A stretch of 64,000 nucleotides of DNA from Herpetomonas samuelpessoai. Its lineage: Eukaryota; Euglenozoa; Kinetoplastea; Trypanosomatida; Trypanosomatidae. Shown piece after piece: positions 18,820-28,700 of this stretch. The notes under the pieces were generated by a model. The model saw nothing but the letters and a program-made list of their open reading frames with translations, was not told the DNA's origin and did not search any database. A program made the position numbers and the translations under genes. The stretch lies in the NCBI GenBank assembly GCA_030849835.1, contig JASAOC010002118.1, positions 1 through 64,000 on the forward strand. The letters run 5' to 3'. Positions within the stretch are counted from its first letter, which is position 1, and each line of letters begins with the position of its first letter.

Positions 18820-21800
18820 CTACAGCTCATCGTACGGAACAGATGACGGCGCTGTGTTACTCACCGACGGTCTCTCCGCTACCTCACGCTCCATCATGGC
18901 CTCCAGCTCGGCGATATGTGCCTCCTCCAGCCGCTTCTGGCGGTGGGCGGCTTCCTCCTTGGCCAGAATGCGTAAGAGAAACAAGGTGCGTTCGCGGGTG
19001 AGGAGCGTGCGCTGCAGGGCCTCGGTGGCCTGAAGCTGCGCTTGCTCCATACCGCAGGCATGGGCGCGGGCCACCAGCCTGTGGCGAGCACGGGCCTCCT
19101 CGGCACACAGGACATCGTCGCACAGGGCGTAGCGCTGCTCCCAGAGCACGTCCAGGCGCTCCGCAAACTCCTCCTCCTCAATGGTGGCGCGGCCCACGAG
19201 TGTGCTAACGCCGTAGAGGACTGCCGGAAACACCTCCTGTGTCATGCACAGCTGCGCAAGCGCCGACACCGCAGGCAGCTCCAGTGTCGTGGCGCGTGTC
19301 TCCAGCTCCTCACGGGCCATCGCCCAGCGCACGGCGAGCTCCTCCTCACGCAGCTGCTCCACTACGTCGAGGGTGCCCTGTGTGGCGAGACGACGCTGCT
19401 GCTGGTATGTCCGCCACGCGCGTTGGATGCGGCGCGCCTGGGCGTCGGCCACCGCGTCGGCCTTGCGCTCTTCAAAATATCGCTGGAACACCTCCTCGTA
19501 CTGCTCCTCCAGCGCCGCCCGTTCCCGTGCCTCTTGGCGCATCACGAGCTCCCGATCAATGCGCTGCGCCATTGTCGGGGCCTCCTCCTGCCGGTCCGCG
19601 CCTTCTGCGTGGCGGAAGAAGTTGTCAAAGATGAGCTGACGGAGAAAGGCCTCGGTATCGCGCAGCGCGCTGCGCTCTCGGGGCTCGGACCGCTCTACAA
19701 GAACGTCGAGCAGAAACTGGCAAGCCTCCTGTGCGTCCGCGCGTTCCTCCGCAAGCTGCTCCTCCAGCTGCTGCTCCGTCGCCCGGACGTGAGCGCGCTG
19801 CCGCGACCGGATGGCGCGCAACTCCGCGAGCTCCCGTCGCACAGCGAAGGCGTCGTGCAGGTACCGCAGGGTGGCGGTCCGGCCCAGCACATGGTCACGC
19901 GTCGCGACGTAGCCCTCGCTGAGGACACGGACCGCCTGACGCTGCTGCTGCACCGTGCGGATGCGTTGGCCGTTCGGTGTATTCTGAAAGTCCACCTCCA
20001 CTAGTTGGTGCCACTGTGAAGACTCCATCTCCCGCAGGGCAGTCCGCCCATGTGTCTCTGCGTCCGCCAGGGCGGCCGCGCGATGGGCGAAACTATCCTC
20101 AATGGCACGTGCCTCTGCCTCTGCGCGTGCTGTCTGTGCGACTGCTGCCGTGAATTCCGCCTGCAGTACTTCGCGCTGCGTCGCCTCGTCGTAGGCGAGT
20201 GCCGCGTGCCACGTAGGGTCGACAGCCTCCTCGGCAAGCAGCTGGAGACGCGCACGCAGACCGAGGTCCACATGGGCGCGCAGCAGCAGTGCACCTAGGA
20301 CCGAGGTCTCGTCCTCTACGCGACAGACAAACGTCTCACGCTGCTCCCACTCTGCCATGCGCGCCGCACGCTCGGCCAGCCGAATGTCCTCGCGGTCGTC
20401 TTCCGCGGTGCACTGGAGGTGGTGAAAAGCATAGGATTCCTCTTGGGCAACCGCCTGCCGGACACGAGATTCTTCTTGCACGAGCGCCGTCTTAGCGCCG
20501 AGCACCGCGCACAACGACCCGAACCACTCCCCCAGCTGTCCTCGACGAATTTCCTCTTCCACCACCAGCTGCAGGCGGTCATGCTCCTCGTCACGCAGGC
20601 AACGCGCGATACGGGGCTTGACAATGTCGCGAATAAGCTCCTCCACGTACTGGCGCTGCAGCGTGCTGTACGTCCAGCCCTCTTGGGACGCCATGGCCAG
20701 CCTGTGGTTGAACTCCTCATTCATCAGGGTGCGCTGGGCGGCAATGTGCTCGGCGGCAATTTCGTCCGCCAAGGCGGTCTCCTCTTGCTGCAGGGCAGCC
20801 TGCAACTCCCTCAACTGGGCACGTCCGTGGTGCAGGGACTGTGTGGCCCGCAGGCGCCGGATGTCCTCACCAATGCGCTGGTGAGTGGTGCGCCAACCAT
20901 AATGACCGCGGAGGCTCAGCCGGAAGGCACGCTGCAGCACCGCGACGGCCGACATCGCGTCCTCTGACAAGCTAACGGTGTACAGCCACAGCAGAACGTC
21001 GTGGCGAAGGGCCGCCACAGTGGTCACCCACGCTTCATAGGCACCCTCCACGCCCTGACGGCACACCGCCTCCACGCCAGGGAGTGGGGTTGAGGCGGCA
21101 GTCGTGGTGGCCTGGATCTGCAACAGCTCTGTGAAGACGGCTCTGGCAACGGCCTCATGTGATTCACAGAGACTCTCGGCGAAGCGAGCGGCAGCCACAC
21201 GCTGTGCAGCTGTGACGAGATGCGCCTGTGCGGCGCGCTCCTCCTCATGCACGCTGTCGCGCTGCTCTTCCTCAGCCATGATAAGGTCCCCTAGAGCCCT
21301 CGCCGCCGTCTCCCGTGCGTGTCGAGCGGCAAGCGCGGCCTTACTGCCAACATCCGTGAGGCCCTCCAACTCCTGCTGCTCACGCTGCTCCCGGGCCTCA
21401 CGCCAGTACCGGAGACGCTCCAGGTGAAGTCGCTTGTGCTGCCACCCTCGCAGCGCATTCCACTCGGACCGGGCCAGCGCTAACATGTCAGCGCGCAGCT
21501 CGGCCTCTGTCTGAGTGATGGCGGCGCGGCGTTCGGCGTCCTCGTCCAGGAGGGCCATGTAGCGTGCGACGCCGAGTGTGTTGCGACGCGGTGCAGTGCG
21601 GCCTGCGCCAAAGATGGGCGGCAGCACCAGTCCAGAGCAACGTCGCGCCGCCTGCGTGGCCGCAGTGTCACGGAGCGTCATTTCTGGCGATAGTGTGGCG
21701 CCCTTAGCGTAGCCCTTGGCGCGCGCAGCAGCGCTCCTGAGCGCCTCCGAGGTGCCCGTGTGCGGAAACACAGAGGGCGCTGGCGGCGTTGGCGTTCGTA

Positions 21801-22986
21801 CCGTGCGTGGGGTGCTGGCCTTGGTTCCCTCCGCTGCCGTTGCACGGATGGCAGGGCCGTGGCGCATCTCTACATAGCGCCGCATAATAGCGCGCGCATC
21901 CTCGGCCTGGTCGTCATCGCGTGTCGTCGCCGGCGAGGCGTGGACCTTGCTCACCTGCGCGTCCACACGCTCCAGACGCGCCAGCTTGGCCTCCCTCGCC
22001 CTCGTCGCGCGCACGCCCTCCCGGATCGCCGCGGCGAGCTCGGATGCCTGGCATAGGTCGTACCTTGCCTTCTCCTCTTCAAAACGGACCACACCACGGG
22101 CCACCCGCTCGCTTGACAGCAGCTCCTCCGTCTCCGGCTTCAGCACAAAGGTCACGTAATGCACCATCATCATCTCACACGTCACCTGCCGATCCCACGC
22201 CTCCGTGGCCTCCAGCCGCTGACGGGCGCACAGTTCCAAATCAAGCAGCTGTGCATACTGCGCGTCCCAAGAGGGGAGCGCGTGCATGGGGGCGACGGCA
22301 CGCGCGACGGCACCAGACGCCCTCTCCGTCGCCGCCTCGGAGGAAGACGGAACGGTAAAGTAGCGTGAGGGCGACACTCCCCACGCCACCTCCTCGGCCT
22401 CTGATGCAGGGGCGGCCGACGCAGCCGCTGTGTCCTCATTGGGGTCACCCGCCAGCGTGATTTCGCTGGCGCGGCGTGGGGCAGTCACCGTGGTGGTGGC
22501 GGTGGCGATCGAGGAAGTTTCGGACCCGCGACGGATGGCCGCGGACACCGCCGCCGCCTCTACCGTCTCCTCCGCCTGCGAACCGCCCCGCCGCAGTGTC
22601 TTGAGCAGGCGGATGCCCTGAGAGAAGTCCGCGGTGCGCGGCTGCTCGGGCCGCAGACGGGATGGCAGCGCAGGGGGAAAGATGAGCGGCAACTGGGTGC
22701 TGGTCGCCGTATCAAGTGGGCCCCGCAGAAATTGACCCCGCACCCGCTGGATCATCGAGGACACCGTGTCGGTCTCCCGGTATGCACCCCGCACCCGAAT
22801 GGCCCGTGCCCTACTGACATGGACAGCGGCGTCGTCTGCGGTGGGCACCAGCGCATCGGGCTCCTCATCTGCGTACGCGAGAGTGCCTGGCGTGAAGATG
22901 GAGCTTCCGCGGCTCGCACGTTTCGACGCGCTCGCATTCATTTCCGAGCTCGCCCGCTTTCCAGAGATTGGGGGAAACGTATTCAT
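18820..22986 (-). CDS. Large Ala/Glu/Arg-rich coiled-coil protein with IQ motifs, probably cytoskeletal
   Basis: 1388 residues from the ATG at 22984-22986, the first ATG of the frame. The first ~450 residues are mixed and Ala/Thr/Ser-rich. From there to the end the protein is a highly charged, mostly helical Glu/Arg/Ala/Gln sequence with long coiled-coil stretches (for example LRELQAALQQEETALADEI). Two IQ-type calmodulin-binding motifs are visible: AVLQRAFRLSLRGHYGWR near residue 680 and RRIQRAWRTYQQQRR near 1180. The C-terminus ends VPYDEL. Long IQ/coiled-coil proteins in trypanosomatids are commonly parts of the flagellum or subpellicular cytoskeleton, hence the inferred location. I recognise no specific family member. 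The single uninterrupted frame is strong evidence that the gene is real. Confidence 0.85.
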   Translation of the reverse strand: MNTFPPISGKRASSEMNASASKRASRGSSIFTPGTLAYADEEPDALVPTADDAAVHVSRARAIRVRGAYRETDTVSSMIQRVRGQFLRGPLDTATSTQLPLIFPPALPSRLRPEQPRTADFSQGIRLLKTLRRGGSQAEETVEAAAVSAAIRRGSETSSIATATTTVTAPRRASEITLAGDPNEDTAAASAAPASEAEEVAWGVSPSRYFTVPSSSEAATERASGAVARAVAPMHALPSWDAQYAQLLDLELCARQRLEATEAWDRQVTCEMMMVHYVTFVLKPETEELLSSERVARGVVRFEEEKARYDLCQASELAAAIREGVRATRAREAKLARLERVDAQVSKVHASPATTRDDDQAEDARAIMRRYVEMRHGPAIRATAAEGTKASTPRTVRTPTPPAPSVFPHTGTSEALRSAAARAKGYAKGATLSPEMTLRDTAATQAARRCSGLVLPPIFGAGRTAPRRNTLGVARYMALLDEDAERRAAITQTEAELRADMLALARSEWNALRGWQHKRLHLERLRYWREAREQREQQELEGLTDVGSKAALAARHARETAARALGDLIMAEEEQRDSVHEEERAAQAHLVTAAQRVAAARFAESLCESHEAVARAVFTELLQIQATTTAASTPLPGVEAVCRQGVEGAYEAWVTTVAALRHDVLLWLYTVSLSEDAMSAVAVLQRAFRLSLRGHYGWRTTHQRIGEDIRRLRATQSLHHGRAQLRELQAALQQEETALADEIAAEHIAAQRTLMNEEFNHRLAMASQEGWTYSTLQRQYVEELIRDIVKPRIARCLRDEEHDRLQLVVEEEIRRGQLGEWFGSLCAVLGAKTALVQEESRVRQAVAQEESYAFHHLQCTAEDDREDIRLAERAARMAEWEQRETFVCRVEDETSVLGALLLRAHVDLGLRARLQLLAEEAVDPTWHAALAYDEATQREVLQAEFTAAVAQTARAEAEARAIEDSFAHRAAALADAETHGRTALREMESSQWHQLVEVDFQNTPNGQRIRTVQQQRQAVRVLSEGYVATRDHVLGRTATLRYLHDAFAVRRELAELRAIRSRQRAHVRATEQQLEEQLAEERADAQEACQFLLDVLVERSEPRERSALRDTEAFLRQLIFDNFFRHAEGADRQEEAPTMAQRIDRELVMRQEARERAALEEQYEEVFQRYFEERKADAVADAQARRIQRAWRTYQQQRRLATQGTLDVVEQLREEELAVRWAMAREELETRATTLELPAVSALAQLCMTQEVFPAVLYGVSTLVGRATIEEEEFAERLDVLWEQRYALCDDVLCAEEARARHRLVARAHACGMEQAQLQATEALQRTLLTRERTLFLLRILAKEEAAHRQKRLEEAHIAELEAMMEREVAERPSVSNTAPSSVPYDEL

Positions 22987-24206
22987 GAACCGTTCTCGGT
23001 TGCAGAACAGAGTGAGGATGAGCGCCAAGTGGATTTGTGATTTAAAAACAAAAAAAAAGCGAAGGAAGATGACAGACCCGAGAACGCGGCCGCTTCGAAA
23101 AGCAGAGAACGAACGCAAGGTTTTCGGACGCCTCCGCACTTTACAAAGTGCAGCAGTTGTCGTCGTTTTAAGAGGTTTGTTTTTTCCCCTTTCTTAAGAC
23201 CGAATACCGATCTGCCTTCTACACGAGTATTCGAAAAGAGAGGGAAAAAAATCACTAGTGGTGGAGAGGCGAAAGTAGCACAGTGGGGTCGGACGCACAT
23301 TATGCACGCCGAAGGCAAGAAGAAAGGAGTACGGCGGGGAAAACAGTAGGCGAGAACAGATAGCGAATGAAAAAGAAAGTTGCGCTTAGACCACGTGGAC
23401 ATCATCACAATGGGATGCTCCTTGCTTTCTCTTTTCTTTTCTTTGCGCACGGTGTGTCACGGGGAAGCCTTCCGGATCGTCTGGATGCAGCCCTCCCCTA
23501 TTCACGCGTGCACTCCTTCTCGAGTGCATCAAGACAAGTGACAGGAAAGGAAGTGGCACATGCTTGCATCCCGCGACACACGCTTTCCATCGGTAAAGTG
23601 TCGATGGAAAAGAAACAGAAAAACGCTGCTGCCCTCATGGGAATGAGACAATTTCCGATTCTTGCGACGCGAGCACTTGTTCAAATGTGCCCTCTGTCTA
23701 TTTTCAACGTAAAGTATTTTCTTTTCTTTTTTGTATTCAATCGGTGTGAACAGTTCGTACAACGTTTGCCCATGTCAAAGGCAACGGAAATGCTTTCCTA
23801 GCGTGCAGTAAACTAAGAGCAGCAGTGGGAGGAAGGGCAATCGAGGGAAAGACGGAAGGCCTTTCCACCAAAGCCACGTTGGAAAGATTGTGGCGGCACT
23901 GCGCTTGTGCGCCGGTCTTCTTTTTCCTTTGCCATCCCTCATGCCGTTGGTCGCAACAGCCTTGCGAGCCATGATAGCGTCTTGACATGGTGATAGAAAA
24001 CCCTCCGACTCACGTCTCCACAGCAACCAAAACAAACACAAGAAGAGAAGAGCGCGACCGCAAAGTGTGGTCTCTGGGATTTCGCCGTCGTATTCTCGTC
24101 CCCAGCTCCTGCACACCGATTGGTATCCTTGACTCTTTGTAACCAGAGGGCAAGGAGCGGCTTCGCTCATCTATCCAGAATCCTGCGCACCACCACAACT
24201 CCTGAC
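22987..24206. other. Intergenic/UTR region, 1.2 kb
   Basis: No supportable gene. A-rich near 23045-23060 (candidate pyrimidine tract of the large coiled-coil gene on the minus strand); T/C-rich on the plus strand near 23420-23450 and 23715-23740. Confidence 0.5.
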
Positions 24207-24731
24207 TTACCACTTGGGGGACGCCGGCCACCGCTGGTCCCGCGGCTCCTTCACCTCACGCTTGGCAGTTGGACACTGCAGGGGTCGGTGCCAGTGCGGC
24301 GTTTCCACCATGGTCGCCTGCCGGAACACCATGCGCGCCTCCTCGAGGGAGCAGCCCATCTCCTCTGCCTTCTTGGGCAGCACATGCTTCTCAAACCACG
24401 CCCACTGCCCCTCCGCCTCCTTCAAGTGCGCCGGCTCACCTGTCTCGCGCCACCACTGCATCGTCTCCGCCCACCGCAGTCGGTTTTGGTGCAGCTCGCT
24501 GTCCTTGTGGGTTTCGTAGTCCTGCTTGTAGCGGAACCGCACGTGGCACAGCGCGCAGCTGGGCTGCTCCCCAAACTGCCAAACGTCCTTTCCATTGTGT
24601 GGAATGCGCGTGCTACGCCGGTCGATCCACTTTGTTTTCTTCCGAATACGAATGAGACGGCCACCCGCGCTGGCGGTGCTGCTATTGATGGTGGTCACCT
24701 CAGCACACAGACGACGGCTGAACTGAAGCAT
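24207..24731 (-). CDS. Small C2H2 zinc-finger protein, probably mitochondrial
   Basis: 174 residues from ATG 24729-24731. The start (MLQFSRRLCAEVTTINSS) is basic and amphipathic and fits a mitochondrial import signal. One zinc finger is present: C59-x2-C62-x12-H75-x5-H81 (CALCHVRFRYKQDYETHKDS). It is followed by a Trp-rich helical region (RLRWAETMQWW, GQWAWFEKHVLPKK). Single C2H2 fingers of this type occur in kinetoplastid mitochondrial ribosome and RNA-processing proteins, so a role there is plausible but inferred. The gene has a clear splice signal, with AG at 24756-24757 after a T12 and C/T-rich tract. No paralogue is seen in the window. Confidence 0.78.
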   Translation of the reverse strand: MLQFSRRLCAEVTTINSSTASAGGRLIRIRKKTKWIDRRSTRIPHNGKDVWQFGEQPSCALCHVRFRYKQDYETHKDSELHQNRLRWAETMQWWRETGEPAHLKEAEGQWAWFEKHVLPKKAEEMGCSLEEARMVFRQATMVETPHWHRPLQCPTAKREVKEPRDQRWPASPKW

Positions 24732-24755
24732 GTTGTCAGTGGAATGGTTCGTGCG

Positions 24756-24803
24756 CTCCAACGCGAAAGACAACAACAACAGAAAGGAGACAAAAAAAAA
24801 AAA
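24756..24803 (-). promoter_or_regulatory. Predicted trans-splice acceptor of the small C2H2 gene
   Basis: On the minus strand T12 and TCTCCTTTCTGTTGTTG lead to GTTGGAG, with AG at 24756-24757, 25 nt before the ATG. Confidence 0.5.
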
Positions 24804-25198
24804 GTGAACTACACTCACCTATGAAATGCAGAAAATAGGGTTTTCAAAGCGGAAGCGCACCATTGCAATCCATCGGAACGGCAGCGCCTGTTCTAACACG
24901 TGAGGAACCAGGACCACGCAAGAAACTCCTGGTGGCCTACGCGGAGCTCTAGGGGAACGCAGTGGACTCTCAGCAGCTGCTGCTGATGAGGCGCCAACGG
25001 GGGTGCTGCCGCCGCTTGCTTTGCTCGCCCCACACCAGGGTCTCATGGTTCGTTGTGTCCCCCCACAAGTGATACCCGAGAAGCACATTAGCACTCGTCC
25101 GCGGCCAGAAAACAAGAATCCTCTGGCCTGTCACCCACAGCACTGTCTTCTCATGACCTCATTGTGAGTGGTTTTGGCCGCTGAGGAGGCGGTACGTT

Positions 25199-25224
25199 TC
25201 TCTCTCTCTCTCTCTCTCTCTCTC
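25199..25224. repeat. Microsatellite (TC)13
   Basis: Thirteen TC units on the plus strand in a gap, GA on the transcribed-sense strand. It probably lies in the 3' UTR of the kinase transcript. Confidence 0.85.
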
Positions 25225-25776
25225 CTGGGATTTCTGTCATTATTCCGATGTCGTCTTCAATGTCTTTCATTTTTTTTCTCTAGTTTTTTTTCTGATTTCC
25301 GTATCGTGGTACGACAAGACAAGAAAGAACGAGGGCAATGAGTGTTAAGCAAGAGAAATAGAGAGAAGTCGATGGGAGGGTTCTATTCCCCAGCAGTCGA
25401 GAGAACGCACTGGCAGAGTGCTCTGAATACTCTTTATTTATTTTCCTCTCTCTCTCCTTTTCTCTGGGAACATCAAGAACCAAACCCGAGACTTCTCTCC
25501 ACAACACACCCGTGCCTCAGGAGACGAGCACGACAACACAAAAAAGCATCAAGAGGAAGGAAAGCCCATTTTCCGTTTAGGTTTTCTCCACAGGACAGGC
25601 CAGCAGGAGAAGCAGGCGACATGGACACCAGTGAAGACACCCTCGTCTTGTTCTCGTCCGAGGGCACTGTGCTTCTGGTGACGAAGGCACGCGGGGGGCG
25701 ACACAACACTCCCGTCGCTCCTGTTGAGAAAAGACTTGCATCACATGGGCGATGGTCGTGTTGCATTGGCAAGCGG

Positions 25777-28700
25777 TCACGCAGCCTTCCGTGCTACGGT
25801 GCTATCGGCAAGAAGATCCTCTGTCTCGCCTTGGCGAACCGAAGCACCTTCCTTCGGCGTTTCAGGAAAGGGCTGGCGCCTTTTCGCTTCTGACTTGGCG
25901 CTGCTTGAACGCCACAGCGTGCGGAGGCGCAGGCCGCCCACTGGCAACACTCCCAGCAGCCTCTGCGGCGAAGATGGGGACCTCGCTGGTGAATGCGTCA
26001 GCTTCGGAAAAGACGGGCTGCGAAGGGGTAGCTCCTCCCCCACAAGACCAGACATCTGCCCGCCGCTAGCGCTCGAGGAGGAGGGCCGCACGCTGCGCCG
26101 GCTGACGCTGCCTGTGTCCGCTTGTGGATCATCCTCCATAGGCCTCGACGTGGCACGCGCCACCGCGGGATCGCTCTCCTCGCGGCCGACGCGCTCCTCT
26201 TGGTTCGCAGGCTGGGAGACGCGCTGAAGACGAGAGGGGGTGGCTAGGGAAGGGTAACGCGCTGCGCTCTGGCCCGTTGCTGTAGCGACAGCGTCCCCAT
26301 CGTGAGGGCGGCAGTGCGGACGCAGGACGAGAGGTGGGGGTAGGAACGGAGCGAGTGGCTTCAGACCGTTAGCAGCCGTATCTTCATCCACCCCCAGCGC
26401 GCTGTCGACGCTGAGGGCAAGGGGTGCTTCGGTAGGACTTCCTCCCCGAATCTGCTGCCGCCGTCGTCGACCCCCTCCGCTGCTGCTCCCCCTCGAGCTA
26501 GTGCCGGTGCCTCGCTGCGTAACGCTGCTGCTGCCGCTGCTGCTGTTGCTGCTGGTAGTGCTTTCACTGACCGAGTCGGTGTGACTGCTGCATGCACGGT
26601 GGGGACTGTATGGCATCGTGCTTGCCGTGCTCGTGCCAGCTCGGTCTGGGGCGTCCGTCACCACCGAAGCTCCCCCACATGTGTCGGTGCTGGGAAATCG
26701 ACGAGCGGCGGATACCTTGTGGCCGTTGGCCGGTAGCAAGGCACCGTCGCTATCGACAAAGACGACGCTGTTGCCGTGGGAGACGGCGCCGCCAATTATC
26801 AGTGGGACCGCCCCAATGGAAGGGGAACCACTGGGGCTGCGGGGCAGGCGCGGCGCGCGGGTGGAGGAAAGGGTCATGATGCGGTCCATTGTCTGAAACG
26901 ACGGAGAAGCATCTGTGGAGGTCGCACAGCTTTCTTGTGCATCGCTTCCATGAGCTGGCATCTCTTGGATGGTCAGCGTGTCTGCTCCGAGGGGAGGCGG
27001 TGGAGCCTCCCTCTCCTTGGGGGAGAACCTCTCGACCCGAGGTGGGGAGCTCGGCGTTGTCGCCACCGCGCTCGCGTGCAGCGAGGAGACGCTGATCAGC
27101 GTGACACCGGAGCATTCCGCGGCGTCCTCCACGCCGCTGCGATGCGGCAAGTTAAATGGCACACAAGAATCGCTCGGGAGGGAGGGGCGGCGCTGCACGT
27201 CTGGATGAGGGGATACCTTGGGGTCGGGCCACGCGGCCGTCGCAGCTTGGTGTGGGGATCGAGCCTTGGATGCCCACCGCTGCGCGCGCGTGGGTGACTG
27301 CGTCCGGCTCGACAGCCCTACCGGTGACGTGGACGGCGTCGCGTGCGTGTCGGACAGCACGGGTGCCAACGGTGGCAGCGGAAAGCCAGCCGACGCCCGG
27401 ATGAGAGGATGGGCCATCAACGCACGCAGCGACATGCGCTGCGCCGGGGACCGAACGAGCAGCTGGCGGCAAAGGTCTTGCCACGCCGCGAGACTCGACT
27501 CGGTAAACTCCTCGTGGCACGGGATCTCGTCCATGGGCGGGAATACCAGCTCCGCGTGCAGGACGGCGTCAAAAGTGTCGCGAGCCGTGGGGCCGGCAAA
27601 GGGCAGACGGCCGAAAAGAAAACTGAAAAGGATGACGCCCACGGACCACACATCGCTCTTGAAGCCGCACTCGTTGCGGTCCACCAGCTCAGGAGCGCAG
27701 AACGCCGGCGTACCCGCACCGACGCGGCCGCGCAGCTTCCCGTTCAGGTCGACGCCGTGCTGCAGGTACATGGAGGAATCGGGCTGCAGCCAGTCCAGGG
27801 CACTAGGGGTGCTGATAGAGCGGTATGGTTGTTGCAACATGTCATGCGCCAGAAGCTCCCGCTGCGAGCCTGCCACGCCGTCGGGTAGCAAGGAATGGAT
27901 GCCTTGGCTGAAGGATTGTTGGGCCAGTACATTCCACTTGTTCGCGTTGCCGGCCACCACGCTGGCATTCATGTCCTGCTTCACCAGGTTCTGGGGTAGC
28001 AAGATGCTCTCACCAAAGTCCGTGAGCACGAGGTCGTCGTGGTCGTCCAGGAGGATGTTGTCCGGCTTAAGGTCGTTGTGCACGACGCAGCGGCGCTGCA
28101 GGTGGTGCAGCGCGTCTGTGAGCTGTCGCATGAGGAGCTGGAGTCGACTGAGGGGACGAATGGGGTCGCAGTGCGCGAACCCTGTGGCGTGGTCGTACGC
28201 CTGCACCCGTGTGACGGGGCCGCGAGGGAGGTAATCCAAGACGAGATGCACCACTGCCTCGTCCTCGTCGTCGATCACCTCATGCAGTCTGACAATGTTG
28301 GGATGCCTCAGTCTGCGCAGCACGCGGATCTCCCGCTCGACGGGGCAGAGCACATCCACAGCCGTGCGGTTGCTGCCGCCTCCGGTCACCGCTCCGTCCC
28401 GTAGGCCGTGGGCAGTGGCACTGTTGGCAGCCCCTGTGACGGGACTCAGCTCGTCCCACAGCACCATCGCCTCTGCATCAGCGGCCGGGCCGTCTCCGCT
28501 GGTGGTGGGCCGGAAGCCGGAGCTCTGGCTCACGCGGGTGAAGGCAGGCAGCGCGGGGGCTTCCAGGGACTGCGGCGGGGCAGAGGCGATGACGATGTTG
28601 GAGCGCATGGAGCTGCCCGCCGCCACGCGGGCTGCCCGGCTGACAAGGCTGCCTGCCATGGGATGGATCGAGGTGGGCCCGACGCTGGGCATGGAGCTCG

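Larger units (their letters stand above)
24732..25776. other. Intergenic/UTR region with (TC)13
   Basis: About 1 kb between the C2H2 gene and the kinase. A (TC)13 repeat lies at 25199-25224, with further plus-strand pyrimidine runs at 25268-25292 and 25440-25465, opposite in polarity to most tracts here. Two short open frames (minus 24819-25088 and plus 25621-25893) were not accepted as genes. Confidence 0.45.

Noticed and set aside
24819-25088. 89-codon minus-strand frame between the C2H2 gene and the kinase
   Set aside because: ATG present and locally GC-rich, but no domain, no clear splice signal and ambiguous composition; not strong enough to list.
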